From: Chloroflexota bacterium
GTDB lineage: Bacteria > Chloroflexota > UBA11872 > UBA12225
Assembly: GCA_009693165.1 (NCBI GenBank)
Contig: SHXX01000015.1
Coordinates: forward strand, 1 to 32,541
Reading direction: 5' to 3'
DNA length: 32,541 nucleotides
A model generated the notes under the pieces. That model worked only from the letters and a program-made list of their open reading frames with translations, did not search any database and was not told the DNA's origin. Shown piece by piece: positions 18,893 to 27,394 of this stretch (position 1 is the first letter of the stretch; each line of letters opens with the position of its first letter). The position numbers and the translations under genes were made by a program.

Positions 18893-19198
18893 CTACATGA
18901 CCCGGATGTGACTGCAAACTTCGCCGGGTGCATGGTTAACCGCGAAACCATGCGAGACCTCACCGGTCGGAAAGCGTTCGGCAACGGTCGGCACTAAATC
19001 CATCGCAAGTGGGTCAACCTCGACGCTTAAGACCAAGTGACAATCAAGGCACCGCACCACCGTGACCGCATCGCACGGGACAGTATCTGAGAAGCCGACG
19101 CCCGTATCATCGTGTGAGACCGCAGCTTCAACGCGACCGACGCAACTTGGGCAAAACACGTTCGACCGCCCGGCTTCGCTTACAAACACGGTGCCCAT
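18893..19198 (-). CDS. Hypothetical zinc-ribbon-like protein
   Basis: This product of about 101 residues has two CxxC knuckles, FCPSC near residue 16 and RCLDC near residue 50, spaced as in a zinc ribbon. The tail is acidic to neutral with no recognised domain. The frame extends upstream to 19264 but would then overlap the divergent holB start, so the ATG at 19198 is preferred; its ribosome site is weak. The paired cysteine knuckles argue for a real metal-binding protein. No partner or function can be read from the neighbours. Confidence 0.5.
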   Translation of the reverse strand: MGTVFVSEAGRSNVFCPSCVGRVEAAVSHDDTGVGFSDTVPCDAVTVVRCLDCHLVLSVEVDPLAMDLVPTVAERFPTGEVSHGFAVNHAPGEVCSHIRVM

Positions 19199-19257
19199 CA
19201 ACCGGGTAACGGGTCGGCACAACGGTAGTTGCAAACCGGGTGCCATGGAACCACAAC

Positions 19258-20289
19258 ATGACACGTTCGTTCGCGGATTTCATCGGGAATGACGCCTCTG
19301 TCACCCAGCTGCGGATGGCGTATGCACGTGGTCAAGGCACACACGCATACCTGATCACCGGCCCTGCACAGATTGGCAAGCGCACCCTTGCCATTGCGTT
19401 CGCTCGCCAGGTGATCTGCCATGGGCCGCAGACTCAAGCGCCGTGCGGCGCCTGTCCGTCATGCCACGCCACGGGCCGTAGCGGCCATCCGGATATCCAT
19501 CTGGTGGAGCGTCGTGATGACAAGCGGACCATCCTGACAGAACAGGCACAGGAAGTGATCCACCAATCAAGCCTGCACCCGTACCTGTCGACCCGCAAGG
19601 TCTTCATCGTGCGCGAGGCATCGATACTTGAGAACGAAGCCTCCAACCGGCTTCTCAAGACCATCGAGGAACCTCCCTCGGACACCGTGATCATCCTGAC
19701 CACGAACGACGCCGACCAGGTATTGCCAACGATTCGGTCGCGATGTCGTGAGGTGGCGCTGCGAACTGTGCCCCTTGCTACGGTCGCGAAAGGCCTGATT
19801 GATCGGGGTGTCGATGGCGACCAGGCCGATCTCCTTGCACGCCTGTCATCGGGAAGGCCAGGCTGGGCCATCGCAACATCCGATGATCAGGCGCAACTCA
19901 CCCGTCGCGACGACCACCTGACGCTACTTGAAACCATTCTTGAAACGCGGCGCACGCGGCGACTTTCACTGGCAGACCGCCTTGAGGACAGTCGTCAGGT
20001 GGCACGCACCCGTGAACGGATGGCCGGGGCATTTGAGGATTGGGTCACCTGGTGGCGCGACGCCCTCGTTTGCCACGCCGGATGCCCGGAACTCATCACG
20101 AACATCGACCGTGAAGGCGCGTTACGCCAGGCTGCGGGGCGTCTCGATGCCACCCAAATCATTGCCGCCCTCACCCGAACGCGCGAGGCATGGGCACACA
20201 TCGATGCGAACGTCAATCCCCGCCTTGCCATCGAAGGTCTATTCCTCGACCTGCCCGACCTCACCAGACCTCCGGTGACCGGTTGCTAG
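19258..20289 (+). CDS. holB: DNA polymerase III delta' subunit
   Basis: The delta' subunit is the structural stator of the clamp loader, which opens the sliding clamp at the replication fork. The protein has 343 residues from ATG 19258, which gives the usual opening ([10 protein letters not shown]); an in-frame ATG at 19240 is possible. The nucleotide loop GPAQIGKR (35-42) is related to Walker A but lacks a canonical GKT/S, as expected for a non-hydrolysing subunit. Zinc cysteines are C54, C63, C66 and C69. [19 protein letters not shown] is the sensor 1 region, and SRC (161-163) matches the family signature. [12 protein letters not shown] follows in domain II. It heads a plus-strand gene series reaching hisD. 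Confidence 0.92.
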   Translation: MTRSFADFIGNDASVTQLRMAYARGQGTHAYLITGPAQIGKRTLAIAFARQVICHGPQTQAPCGACPSCHATGRSGHPDIHLVERRDDKRTILTEQAQEVIHQSSLHPYLSTRKVFIVREASILENEASNRLLKTIEEPPSDTVIILTTNDADQVLPTIRSRCREVALRTVPLATVAKGLIDRGVDGDQADLLARLSSGRPGWAIATSDDQAQLTRRDDHLTLLETILETRRTRRLSLADRLEDSRQVARTRERMAGAFEDWVTWWRDALVCHAGCPELITNIDREGALRQAAGRLDATQIIAALTRTREAWAHIDANVNPRLAIEGLFLDLPDLTRPPVTGC

Positions 20290-20340
20290 ACTATCTGCAG
20301 TCCGACCGTCGGGTTGGGAACAGGAGTTCACGCACCGCAA

Positions 20341-20718
20341 ATGCCGACCTACGAGTACGCCTGTACCGCTTGCACCCATCGATTCGAACTGGTGCAGAAG
20401 TTTTCCGACGACGCTATCACCGAATGCCCCGAGTGCTCCGGCAAGGTGCGCAAGGTCTATTTCGCCGCCGGTGTCGTGTTCAAGGGTTCGGGTTGGTACA
20501 TCAACGACAGTCGCCCTTCGGCACCATCCGAGACGTCGGCTGCGCCCACGGAAGCAGTCACGCCGGCACCGGCAACCGAGACGAAGTCAGATACAGCTGC
20601 TCCCGCAAGCGCTCCCGCAAGCGCTCCCGCAAGCGCTCCTGCGGCCGCCCCCGCGTCGCCGGCACCAGCCAGCACGGGAACCGGAACGACCTCATCGTCT
20701 TCACCGGTCTCGGCATAG
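20341..20718 (+). CDS. FmdB-family zinc-ribbon protein with Ala/Pro tail
   Basis: This 125-residue protein has the canonical FmdB opening [20 protein letters not shown], zinc cysteines C8, C11, C29 and C32, and the [11 protein letters not shown] stretch that ends the conserved part near residue 57. FmdB-type proteins are small putative regulators of uncertain function. The remaining half is a low-complexity Ala/Pro/Thr/Ser tail. ATG 20341 gives the family-typical start; AGGAG lies rather far upstream (14 bases). It sits between holB and dtd on the same strand. Confidence 0.88.
   Translation: MPTYEYACTACTHRFELVQKFSDDAITECPECSGKVRKVYFAAGVVFKGSGWYINDSRPSAPSETSAAPTEAVTPAPATETKSDTAAPASAPASAPASAPAAAPASPAPASTGTGTTSSSSPVSA
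20599..20640 (+). repeat. 12-bp tandem repeat in the FmdB-like tail
   Basis: GCTCCCGCAAGC is repeated three times exactly, with a partial fourth copy (GCTCCT). It encodes APAS units. The in-frame length lets copy number change without breaking the gene. Confidence 0.9.
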
Positions 20719-20735
20719 CCGGCCGGCAGACCATC

Positions 20736-21251
20736 ATGCGCGCCGTCATCCAGCGTGTCCGCGGTGCTGATGTGGAGGTCGCCGGGGAACGTGTGGGGGA
20801 AATAGGTCCTGGCCTCGCGGTCCTCATCGGTGTGACCCATGAGGACCGCAATGACGATGCGACTTGGATTGCATGCAAGATTGCTGAACTTCGGATCCTC
20901 GCTGACGACCCGGGCCGAATGAACCGTTCACTTCTGGACACTGGTGAAGCCGCCCTGATCATCTCCCAGTTCACTCTCTTCGCCGACACAAGGAGCGGGC
21001 GACGGCCCGGGTTCACCGGGGCGGCGCTTCCGTCGGTTGCCGAACCACTCGTCACGGCCATCATTGTCTCGTTACGATCCCTTGGCATACCCGTCGCCAC
21101 CGGGAAGTTCGGCGCAGACATGGCGATCAACCTCGTCGCCGACGGCCCAGTCACAATCCTGCTTGACAGTGCGGAGCGTCCCGGTAGGGATGGACTCCGC
21201 GCGGCTCCGCTTGGTGCCGGAAAGGATGCCCGTGGAACGGCGACCGCTTGA
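20736..21251 (+). CDS. dtd: D-aminoacyl-tRNA deacylase
   Basis: The enzyme hydrolyses D-amino acids, and glycine mischarged on tRNA-Ala, from tRNA, proofreading the chirality of protein synthesis. It has 171 residues against the usual 145-150, the extra being a C-terminal tail of about 20. It opens MRAVIQRV. The conserved active-site motif [17 protein letters not shown] starts at S78. [20 protein letters not shown] (from 123) holds the Gly-Pro motif; the usual NDGPVT reads ADGPVT here. It starts 17 bases after the FmdB-like gene and its end overlaps the start of the HisRS-family gene. Confidence 0.95.
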   Translation: MRAVIQRVRGADVEVAGERVGEIGPGLAVLIGVTHEDRNDDATWIACKIAELRILADDPGRMNRSLLDTGEAALIISQFTLFADTRSGRRPGFTGAALPSVAEPLVTAIIVSLRSLGIPVATGKFGADMAINLVADGPVTILLDSAERPGRDGLRAAPLGAGKDARGTATA

Positions 21252-22842
21252 ACGCGTCCGAGGCACTCAGGACCATCAAACCCGTCAGGCATCAAGTCTG
21301 GATGCCATGCGTATCAAGTGCGAATTCGCATTCCGGCTTCATGGCTTCCGCCGCGTGGATGTACCGGTGCTGGAACCTGCCGAACTTCACCTCAGGAAAT
21401 CCGGCCTAGAAATCATCTCGAAGCTCTACTCCTTCCACGACCTTGGTGGCCGCCGGATCTGCCTCCGGCCCGAACTGACCGCGAGCATGGTGCGGGCGGC
21501 GATTGCCCAACCGTCACCACGTCTGCCGGACAAGATGTTTGCAACCGGGCCGGTGTTCCGTTACGAACGCCCATCACGAGGCCGTTTCCGGCAGTTCATG
21601 CAGACCGGGGTCGAAGTCCTCGGAGCCGAAGGTGTCCTCGCGGACGCGGAAATCATCGCATTGGCCGCAACGACCCTCGACACCATTGGAATCACCAAGT
21701 ACACGGTGACCATCGGCAACGTCGGCATCCTAGGTGAACTGCTGACCCATCTCGGCCTCGCCGGTCGTCGACGCGCACTGTTGCTGGAAAGCCTTGAGGA
21801 CGCCAGGCGTCACGGAATCGAAGCTGTGCGGACCCGGTTCGCATCCTTGGATCCGGACCTCATCCAACCGGATCAGACCACTCAGATCCAGGACAGCGCC
21901 GTCCCATCGGAACTTTCGTCCACATCACAGGATGCGCTTGCCCGTCTGGTCGCCCAGACCAGCGCAGGTGACCTTGGTCGTCGAACCCTTGAAGATGTGA
22001 CTACCCGCCTCGCGGCACGCATGCACGCCGACACGGCACGCGCGGCGGTTGATCGCGCCCTCGTCTTCATAGACGAACTGGGTGCTGTTCGTGGCGACCC
22101 GGATACCACCCTCGAAGCGGCCCGTGCACTCCTCCAAGCCCACGGTCTCGATCCGAAGCCGTTGGACCAGCTCTCTGAAACGATCACCCTTCTCGGCGCG
22201 TTCGGGGTAAAGCGTGAACGTGTTCAGATTGACCTCGGACTGAGCCGCGGACTGCAGTACTACACCGGAATGGTCTTTGAAGTGGACCATGAGGCCCTGG
22301 GCGCAGAGAAGCAACTCTGCGGGGGCGGACGATATGACGACCTCTACCGTGTCCTCGGAGGACGGCAGTCGGTCACGGCAATCGGGTTCGCGTTCGGCCT
22401 CGAACGGTTGGTGCTTGCCAAGGAAGCCGAAACTGGTGACGGCACCAGCGACCACCTACCGGATACAGTTTTCGTCGTTCCATCGACCCCCGGCGACGCG
22501 GTGATCGCCGCCCGAGCTGCCACGGCGCTCCGGAACAAGGGGGTCACCACCACACTGGACACAAGCGGCCGCGCCGCCCGTGGCGCGGTTGCATTCGCCG
22601 TCCGTGAGGGTTTCGCCTATCTCGCGATGGTGTCCCGCGAAGACCCTCCCGAGACCCTGCGCCTGCGCCCGCTCACACCGGATGCCGTTCCGACCGACGA
22701 CACCATCTCCGTGCCCGATGGGCCAGTCCCGATCACCTCGGCCCTGGATTGGTTGCGCGCGAACCCGACACCGAGTATCGAGAGCACTGGCCTGCATCGC
22801 TCCGCGAACCGCGTGGAAAACGGCACGGAGGCGCGGTCGTGA
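21226..22842 (+). CDS. Histidyl-tRNA synthetase family protein (HisS or HisZ-type)
   Basis: This 538-residue class II synthetase-fold protein has the opening RVRGTQD, as in His[14 protein letters not shown] (80-91) and [23 protein letters not shown] (111-133) are motif 2 features that favour a true synthetase. The histidine-binding signature reads [14 protein letters not shown] (340-353); the usual GLDYY is changed to GLQYY. Motif 3 is GFAFGLERL (387-395), and a C-terminal anticodon-binding-like domain follows. The insertion region (about 190-320) makes it longer than typical HisRS. Its stop overlaps the hisG start (GTGA). HisG here is the long form, which normally needs no HisZ, so HisS is somewhat preferred. 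An alternative GTG start is at 21232. Confidence 0.85.
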   Translation: MPVERRPLERVRGTQDHQTRQASSLDAMRIKCEFAFRLHGFRRVDVPVLEPAELHLRKSGLEIISKLYSFHDLGGRRICLRPELTASMVRAAIAQPSPRLPDKMFATGPVFRYERPSRGRFRQFMQTGVEVLGAEGVLADAEIIALAATTLDTIGITKYTVTIGNVGILGELLTHLGLAGRRRALLLESLEDARRHGIEAVRTRFASLDPDLIQPDQTTQIQDSAVPSELSSTSQDALARLVAQTSAGDLGRRTLEDVTTRLAARMHADTARAAVDRALVFIDELGAVRGDPDTTLEAARALLQAHGLDPKPLDQLSETITLLGAFGVKRERVQIDLGLSRGLQYYTGMVFEVDHEALGAEKQLCGGGRYDDLYRVLGGRQSVTAIGFAFGLERLVLAKEAETGDGTSDHLPDTVFVVPSTPGDAVIAARAATALRNKGVTTTLDTSGRAARGAVAFAVREGFAYLAMVSREDPPETLRLRPLTPDAVPTDDTISVPDGPVPITSALDWLRANPTPSIESTGLHRSANRVENGTEARS

Positions 22843-23867
22843 CCGACACGGAACGCACAATCCTGCGTATGGGCGTTCCGTCGGGACGCCGCATTGAACC
22901 CGCCGCGCTCTCTTTCCTCGAGGGGTGCGGCCTCCGCGTCCGCAAGGAAAGCGAGAGGCAGCTGTCGGCTGGCATCTCCGGACTTCCAGGCGTAGTCGTT
23001 TTTCTACAAAGAGCGCGCGACATCGTCACCCAGGTCACCGATGGCGACCTTGACATGGGTCTCACCGGGGTCGACTTCGTTTCCGAGTTCGGTATCGAGG
23101 GTGACGATCTGGTGGTCATGGATCCCAACCTAGGGTTTTCGTCAGGCGACCTCGTCGTCGCCGTCCCGGACGGTTGGATCGACGTCACCTCGATGGTCGA
23201 CCTTGCTGACGTCGCGGTGACCCTCCGCGAAAGGGGGCAACTCCTACGAGTCGCCACCAGCTACCCGCGCCTCGCACAACGCTTCCTCTATGAGAAGGGG
23301 ATTACCCATTTCACGATCATTGCGATGGACGGTGGTGTCGAGGCAGCGCCCGGTGCCGGTTTCGCTGACGTGATCGTGGAACTTACGGTATCGGGTGTTT
23401 CCCTCAAGGAGAACCGTCTGAAAGTCCTGCGTCACGCCGTGGTCATGAAGACGCAGGCCTGCCTCATTGGCAATCGGCGATCACTCACGACCCATCCGGC
23501 CAAGCGCGAACTCGCAAGACGGATCCTCGAACTGATCGAAGCGCGAGGCCGCGCCCAAGGCTTCTACTCGGTCACCGCAAACCTGCGCGCGACGACCGAA
23601 ACCGAAGTTGCCGAAAAGCTGCTTGGTTCACCTGCAACTCGCGGCCGTACCGGACCCACAATTGCCCGGGTGTTCAGCGCCTCCGACGGGCCAGACGGCG
23701 GCCATTGGTTCGCTGCCACGATCATCGTGCCCTCGCGGGATCTCCAAGCCGCTGTTGATCATCTCCGTACCGCCGGTGGATCGGGCATCTCGGTCCTCCA
23801 ACTCCGCTATTTGTTCGATGAGCAGTCGCACCGAGTTCTCGAACTCAACCGCGAACTCGGCGTCTGA
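22839..23867 (+). CDS. hisG: ATP phosphoribosyltransferase, long form
   Basis: This enzyme catalyses the first step of histidine synthesis, joining ATP and PRPP to give phosphoribosyl-ATP. It has 342 residues. The opening ILRMGVPSGRRIEPAAL is typical. GLTGVDF lies at 74-80, and the PRPP-binding region MDGGVEAAPGAGFADVIVEL is at 163-182. Residues about 246-342 form a regulatory ACT-like C-terminal domain (WFAATIIVPSRDLQ, SGISVLQLRYLF), the long form that usually binds histidine for feedback inhibition. The GTG start overlaps the stop of the HisRS-family gene by four bases. Confidence 0.93.
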   Translation: MTDTERTILRMGVPSGRRIEPAALSFLEGCGLRVRKESERQLSAGISGLPGVVVFLQRARDIVTQVTDGDLDMGLTGVDFVSEFGIEGDDLVVMDPNLGFSSGDLVVAVPDGWIDVTSMVDLADVAVTLRERGQLLRVATSYPRLAQRFLYEKGITHFTIIAMDGGVEAAPGAGFADVIVELTVSGVSLKENRLKVLRHAVVMKTQACLIGNRRSLTTHPAKRELARRILELIEARGRAQGFYSVTANLRATTETEVAEKLLGSPATRGRTGPTIARVFSASDGPDGGHWFAATIIVPSRDLQAAVDHLRTAGGSGISVLQLRYLFDEQSHRVLELNRELGV

Positions 23868-23932
23868 TCCCGGACTGACCCGTCTCGACACCGTGCGCAC
23901 CACCTCAGCCGACCATCTGGAACAACCACAAG

Positions 23933-25279
23933 ATGACGAACGAGACCATCCTGCGCATCGCGCGTGCCGGGACACCTGAAGCGGAGGCAATCCTCCACCG
24001 TGTACCCATCGATGAACTGACGCCAGACGACGCCGTGTCGGCACGTACCGAGGTGGTCTTCGGCATCCCACTCAGCCCGGAAGCGTTCGTGGAACGCGTT
24101 CGCCTCGAAGTCCGCGCACGCGGTGATGACGCTCTCCGTGACATCGGTGCGCGCCTCGGCGAAACGGTCACCGGGTCATTTGAAACGACACGTGAGGAGA
24201 TCGAAGCCGCCTACAAACAGGTCTCGGCGCAGTTCGTCGCCGACCTCCGGGTTGCTGCAGACCGCATCGAACGGTTTCACCGGCAACAACCTCACGGATC
24301 CTGGCTGGATTTTGGCGAAGGTCTCGGGCAGGTGGTGCGTCCACTGGACCGCGTCGGCCTGTATGCACCGTCCGGACGGGGTGCCTACCCATCGTCCGTC
24401 CTGATGGCCGCCGTTCCCGCGCGCGTCGCCGGGGTGCAGGAAGTGGTCCTCTGTACCTCTCCGGATTCGACCGGAAGGCAGCGGCCGGAGATGCTTGTCG
24501 CCGCCGACATCGCAGGCGTCCATCGCGTCTTCAAACTGGGTGGCGCCCAGGCAATCTGCGCGATGGCGTACGGCACTCAGTCCGTCCCGAAGGTCGACAA
24601 GATCCTTGGCCCGGGAAACCTCTTCGTCGTCCTAGCCAAACGTCGCGTCTACGGCGCAGTCGACATCGACCAACTCCCCGGACCAACCGAGACCCTCGTG
24701 GTGGCCGACGAATCCGCCGACGCCGAAGAGGTGGCATCCGATCTCCTGGCCCAGGCCGAACATGACCCTCTGGCGACATCGGTCCTGATCACGACAAGCA
24801 TTGAACTCGCAACGTCAGTAGCCAACGCCGTGAGGCGTCAACTGGAAACCCTCCCAACCGCTGCGGTTGCCAGGGAGTCCCTAACTCATCGGGGCGGGGC
24901 CGTCGTGACTTCGTCGGTGGCCGAGGCGATTGCCTTGGCGAACACCTTCGCACCTGAACACTTGTGCCTCGTCGTCGAAGACCCGTGGACATGGGTTGGC
25001 GAAGTTCGCCACGCCGGTGGGATCTTCGTCGGAAGTCACTCTCCCGAAGCCGCCGGAGACTACGTCGCCGGTCCCAGCCACATCATGCCAACCGGACAGA
25101 CTGCGCGGTTCGCCTCACCATTGTCCGTCGCAGACTTCATCAAGATCATCAGCGTCATCGGACTGTCACCACGTCGCCTCGCCGAAATCGGCCCGGTTGC
25201 GGCGCGCCTCGCCCGTGCCGAAGGTTTCGAGGCGCACGCGCGCGCCGTCGAGATCCGGCTCCGGGGCAAATCGACCTAG
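23933..25279 (+). CDS. hisD: Histidinol dehydrogenase
   Basis: The enzyme carries out the last two oxidations of histidine synthesis, histidinol to histidine with two NAD+. It has 448 residues, near the family norm. The signature [20 protein letters not shown] is at 245-264. Zinc ligands expected in the family are all present: Q274 and H277 (LLAQAEHD), D376 ([12 protein letters not shown]) and H435 (GFEAHARAV). The catalytic pair is E342-H343 in APEHL. It follows hisG by 65 bases on the same strand and closes the plus-strand series, ahead of a hairpin at 25334-25367. Only hisG and hisD of the pathway are in the window. Confidence 0.97.
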   Translation: MTNETILRIARAGTPEAEAILHRVPIDELTPDDAVSARTEVVFGIPLSPEAFVERVRLEVRARGDDALRDIGARLGETVTGSFETTREEIEAAYKQVSAQFVADLRVAADRIERFHRQQPHGSWLDFGEGLGQVVRPLDRVGLYAPSGRGAYPSSVLMAAVPARVAGVQEVVLCTSPDSTGRQRPEMLVAADIAGVHRVFKLGGAQAICAMAYGTQSVPKVDKILGPGNLFVVLAKRRVYGAVDIDQLPGPTETLVVADESADAEEVASDLLAQAEHDPLATSVLITTSIELATSVANAVRRQLETLPTAAVARESLTHRGGAVVTSSVAEAIALANTFAPEHLCLVVEDPWTWVGEVRHAGGIFVGSHSPEAAGDYVAGPSHIMPTGQTARFASPLSVADFIKIISVIGLSPRRLAEIGPVAARLARAEGFEAHARAVEIRLRGKST

Positions 25280-25333
25280 CACTCTCCGTCTTATCGAGCG
25301 TTCCCGAGGCTCGAAGTCAGAACGTGATGTGTG

Positions 25334-25367
25334 AAGGGGCTGCGAGAGACTTCCCCGCAAGCCCCTT
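25334..25367. terminator. Bidirectional hairpin between hisD and the YchF-like gene
   Basis: AAGGGGCT and AGCCCCTT form an 8-bp stem, extendable by GCG/CGC past one bulged base, in the short interval between two convergent genes. Neither side has a long U-tract. The position favours a shared terminator. Confidence 0.5.
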
Positions 25368-25374
25368 ACTCGCC

Positions 25375-26463
25375 CTATCGGCTGAACAGGATGTTCAGGA
25401 TGTCACCATCAAGGACGGTGTAGTTCCGCCCATCTTGCCGAAGCATTCCCCGCTTGCGCGCCTCGGCCATGCTTCCGGTCGACATGAGGTCATCGTAAGC
25501 CACCACTTCGGCACGGATGAACCCCTTCTCCAAGTCGGAATGGATCACTCCGGCGGCCCCTGGTGCCTTCTCTCCACGGACAATCGGCCATGCACGGACC
25601 TCGTCCTCACCCGCTGTGAGGAATGAGATGAGCCCGGTCAGGTCATAGCTCTGCCGGATCACCGATCCCGCGGCGAGTTCCACCAAACCCAGGTCGGCCA
25701 TGAAGGTCGCGGCATCCTCGGCATCAAGCTGCGCCAACTCCATCTCCAACTTGGCACACAGGGACGCAACTGCAGTCATCGGGTACGAATACGTGGTGCG
25801 CACGCTCCCCTCGATGGCCGCGCGGTCACCTAACTGGTCCTCACCCACATTCACCAGCACAAGCACTGGCTTGAGGGTCAGGAACTGGAAACCTCTGATA
25901 TCGCGCAACTGGTCCGGTGACAGATCATGCGCGCGCAGGGGTTGACCCTCCTCGAGTGACTTCTGGAACTCCTCGAAAAGGGTGATCTCCGCCTCGATTG
26001 GGGCGCGTTCGGCAGTCTTGGTCTTCTTAAGGTCGCTCTCGAGCCGCGTGCGCTTGCGTTCTACAACCGACAGATCGGCCACCACCAGATCCAGTTGCAC
26101 TTTCGCAAGGGCCGCAACCGGGTCGATCGGTCCATCATTCGGCACACTCGGGTCTGTGAAGGCCCGAACCACGATCACGAGGGCGTCAACGGTCCGGAGT
26201 TGCCCGACCCAAGCCACTTCGCTCCGGTCGCGCGATCCGAACCCGGCACCCGGAAAGTCAAGGTAGTGCACCTCAGCCGGGGTCGTCTTCTTCGGCGAGA
26301 ACATCTCGGTCAGGCGGTCCAGACGCGCGTCAGGAACCTTGACGACGGCAACATGCGTTTCCTGACCGTACCCACCCGCGGCCACCGGTGCTTCACCACC
26401 GGTCAGTGCATTGAAGAGTGACGTCTTGCCGCTTTGGGGCAGTCCGATAATCCCGAGGCGCAT
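25375..26463 (-). CDS. YchF/Obg-family GTPase-like protein
   Basis: This cytoplasmic translation-associated P-loop NTPase has 362 residues, the usual length for YchF. The P-loop is GLPQSGKTSLFNAL (7-20); canonical YchF has PNVGKS here, so the loop is divergent. The G3-like motif is LDFPGAGFG (68-76), and the specificity-loop region reads VLVNVGED. A coiled segment (about 130-175; VVERKRTRLESDLKK) is typical of the family. The C-terminal TGS/DUF933 part is recognisable (LISFLTAGEDEVRAWPI, then DGDILNILF). ATG 26463 is preferred to an upstream in-frame start because it gives the conserved MRLGIIGLP opening. Confidence 0.88.
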   Translation of the reverse strand: MRLGIIGLPQSGKTSLFNALTGGEAPVAAGGYGQETHVAVVKVPDARLDRLTEMFSPKKTTPAEVHYLDFPGAGFGSRDRSEVAWVGQLRTVDALVIVVRAFTDPSVPNDGPIDPVAALAKVQLDLVVADLSVVERKRTRLESDLKKTKTAERAPIEAEITLFEEFQKSLEEGQPLRAHDLSPDQLRDIRGFQFLTLKPVLVLVNVGEDQLGDRAAIEGSVRTTYSYPMTAVASLCAKLEMELAQLDAEDAATFMADLGLVELAAGSVIRQSYDLTGLISFLTAGEDEVRAWPIVRGEKAPGAAGVIHSDLEKGFIRAEVVAYDDLMSTGSMAEARKRGMLRQDGRNYTVLDGDILNILFSR

Positions 26464-26526
26464 CCCGACCCCTGTTCTCCACAGTCGCGCCAAAAGTGGC
26501 GCGCCGACGAGAGTCTACCGGTGCCT

Positions 26527-27222
26527 CTAGTTGTCCAGTTGGGCGAGGCGAGAGAGGGGAGTGCGTCCGTCGATCCCGAGGTGCGGTCGGTCGCAGTGGT
26601 GGTACCGCACGAACGCGTCGATGGCAACCTGGCGGTCGCCCTCGCTGGTGAGGACGTGCGGGTACAGGCACTCACGCTGCATCGTCTGGAACCAGCGCTC
26701 GACCTTCCCCTTCGTCTGTGGACGGTGCGGCCGGGTCCGGCGGGCGACCACACCCAGTTCTGCACAAGCCTCCTTCCAGCGGGCTGAGCCATACGGGCTG
26801 CCGTTGTCGGACTGGACCCGCTGCACCGGGATCCCGAGCGTGCGGCAGTGGGTTGTCATCCGGCGCAGGAACCCGGCAGCCGTCGCGCGGGATCGTCCCC
26901 GCACCAGCGCGATGCGGGCAGGATCCCACCCACGGGCGGTCCGGATGCCCGCGATGGCCTGCTCCTGGTCGGGGGTGTGCGCCATCCGGGGGCACCGGGG
27001 CCGACTGGACCGGTCCGCCAGTCCGGGGATGCCCTCCGTGGCGAACCGTTGCTTCCCGCGGTAGTACGTCGTCCGTGACACGCCAGCGATCCTGCAGGCG
27101 TCGGTCACCGACGCCCCGACACGACCGCGTGCCGCCGCCGGATGCGCCCGTGAGTGGTCACTCTGGCGTGTTGGTGGCAGCGTTGCATCCGAAGGCCTTC
27201 CCGGTGGGTGTGGTGTCGACAA
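26527..27222 (-). pseudogene. Internally deleted IS481-type transposase
   Basis: The 231-codon frame begins at a TTG and is clearly shorter than the 320 or more residues of IS481-family transposases. Residues about 35-80 hold the helix-turn-helix (ASVTDACRIAGVSRTTYYRG, then GLADRSSRP). The catalytic core keeps QSDNGSPYGS (second Asp) and KGKVERW (Glu) with the usual tail RPHLGIDGRTPLSRL. The stretch between RIALVRG and ATAAGFLRRM lacks roughly 90-100 residues, including the segment with the first catalytic Asp. The protein should bind DNA at best but not transpose. It lies between the YchF-like gene and the nucleoside phosphorylase gene. Weak similar ends (CGGTGC...TTGTC) occur at 26519-26535 and inverted at 27218-27231. 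Confidence 0.8.
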
Positions 27223-27252
27223 CCAGCACCGTACTGGGTGAGGCCTTCATCC

Positions 27253-27370
27253 CATTCCCCTCACCGCCAGTACCCAATGTCGTGAGAGATCACACCTGGT
27301 CCAGGAGCATCCGGTCTCACCTCCATCGAGCGTCCCGGGTTTGGGGAATGAGCCCATTCTCGACTGGCGG
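27253..27370. repeat. Small inverted-repeat element between the transposase and the phosphorylase gene
   Basis: CCGCCAGTACCCAATG (27264-27279) matches the inverse of 27355-27370 at 12 of 16 positions, with the outer 8 perfect. CATTCCCC (27253-27260) is also inverted as GGGGAATG (27343-27350). Inside, GTGAGA/TCTCAC (27282-27287 and 27315-27320) flank CCTGG-T-CCAGG. The stretch 27223-27394 holds no gene. It may be a miniature element, a leftover insertion-sequence end, or a structured 3' region of the phosphorylase mRNA. Confidence 0.4.
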
Positions 27371-27394
27371 CCCCAAAGCGTGGTCAGTATTGGT

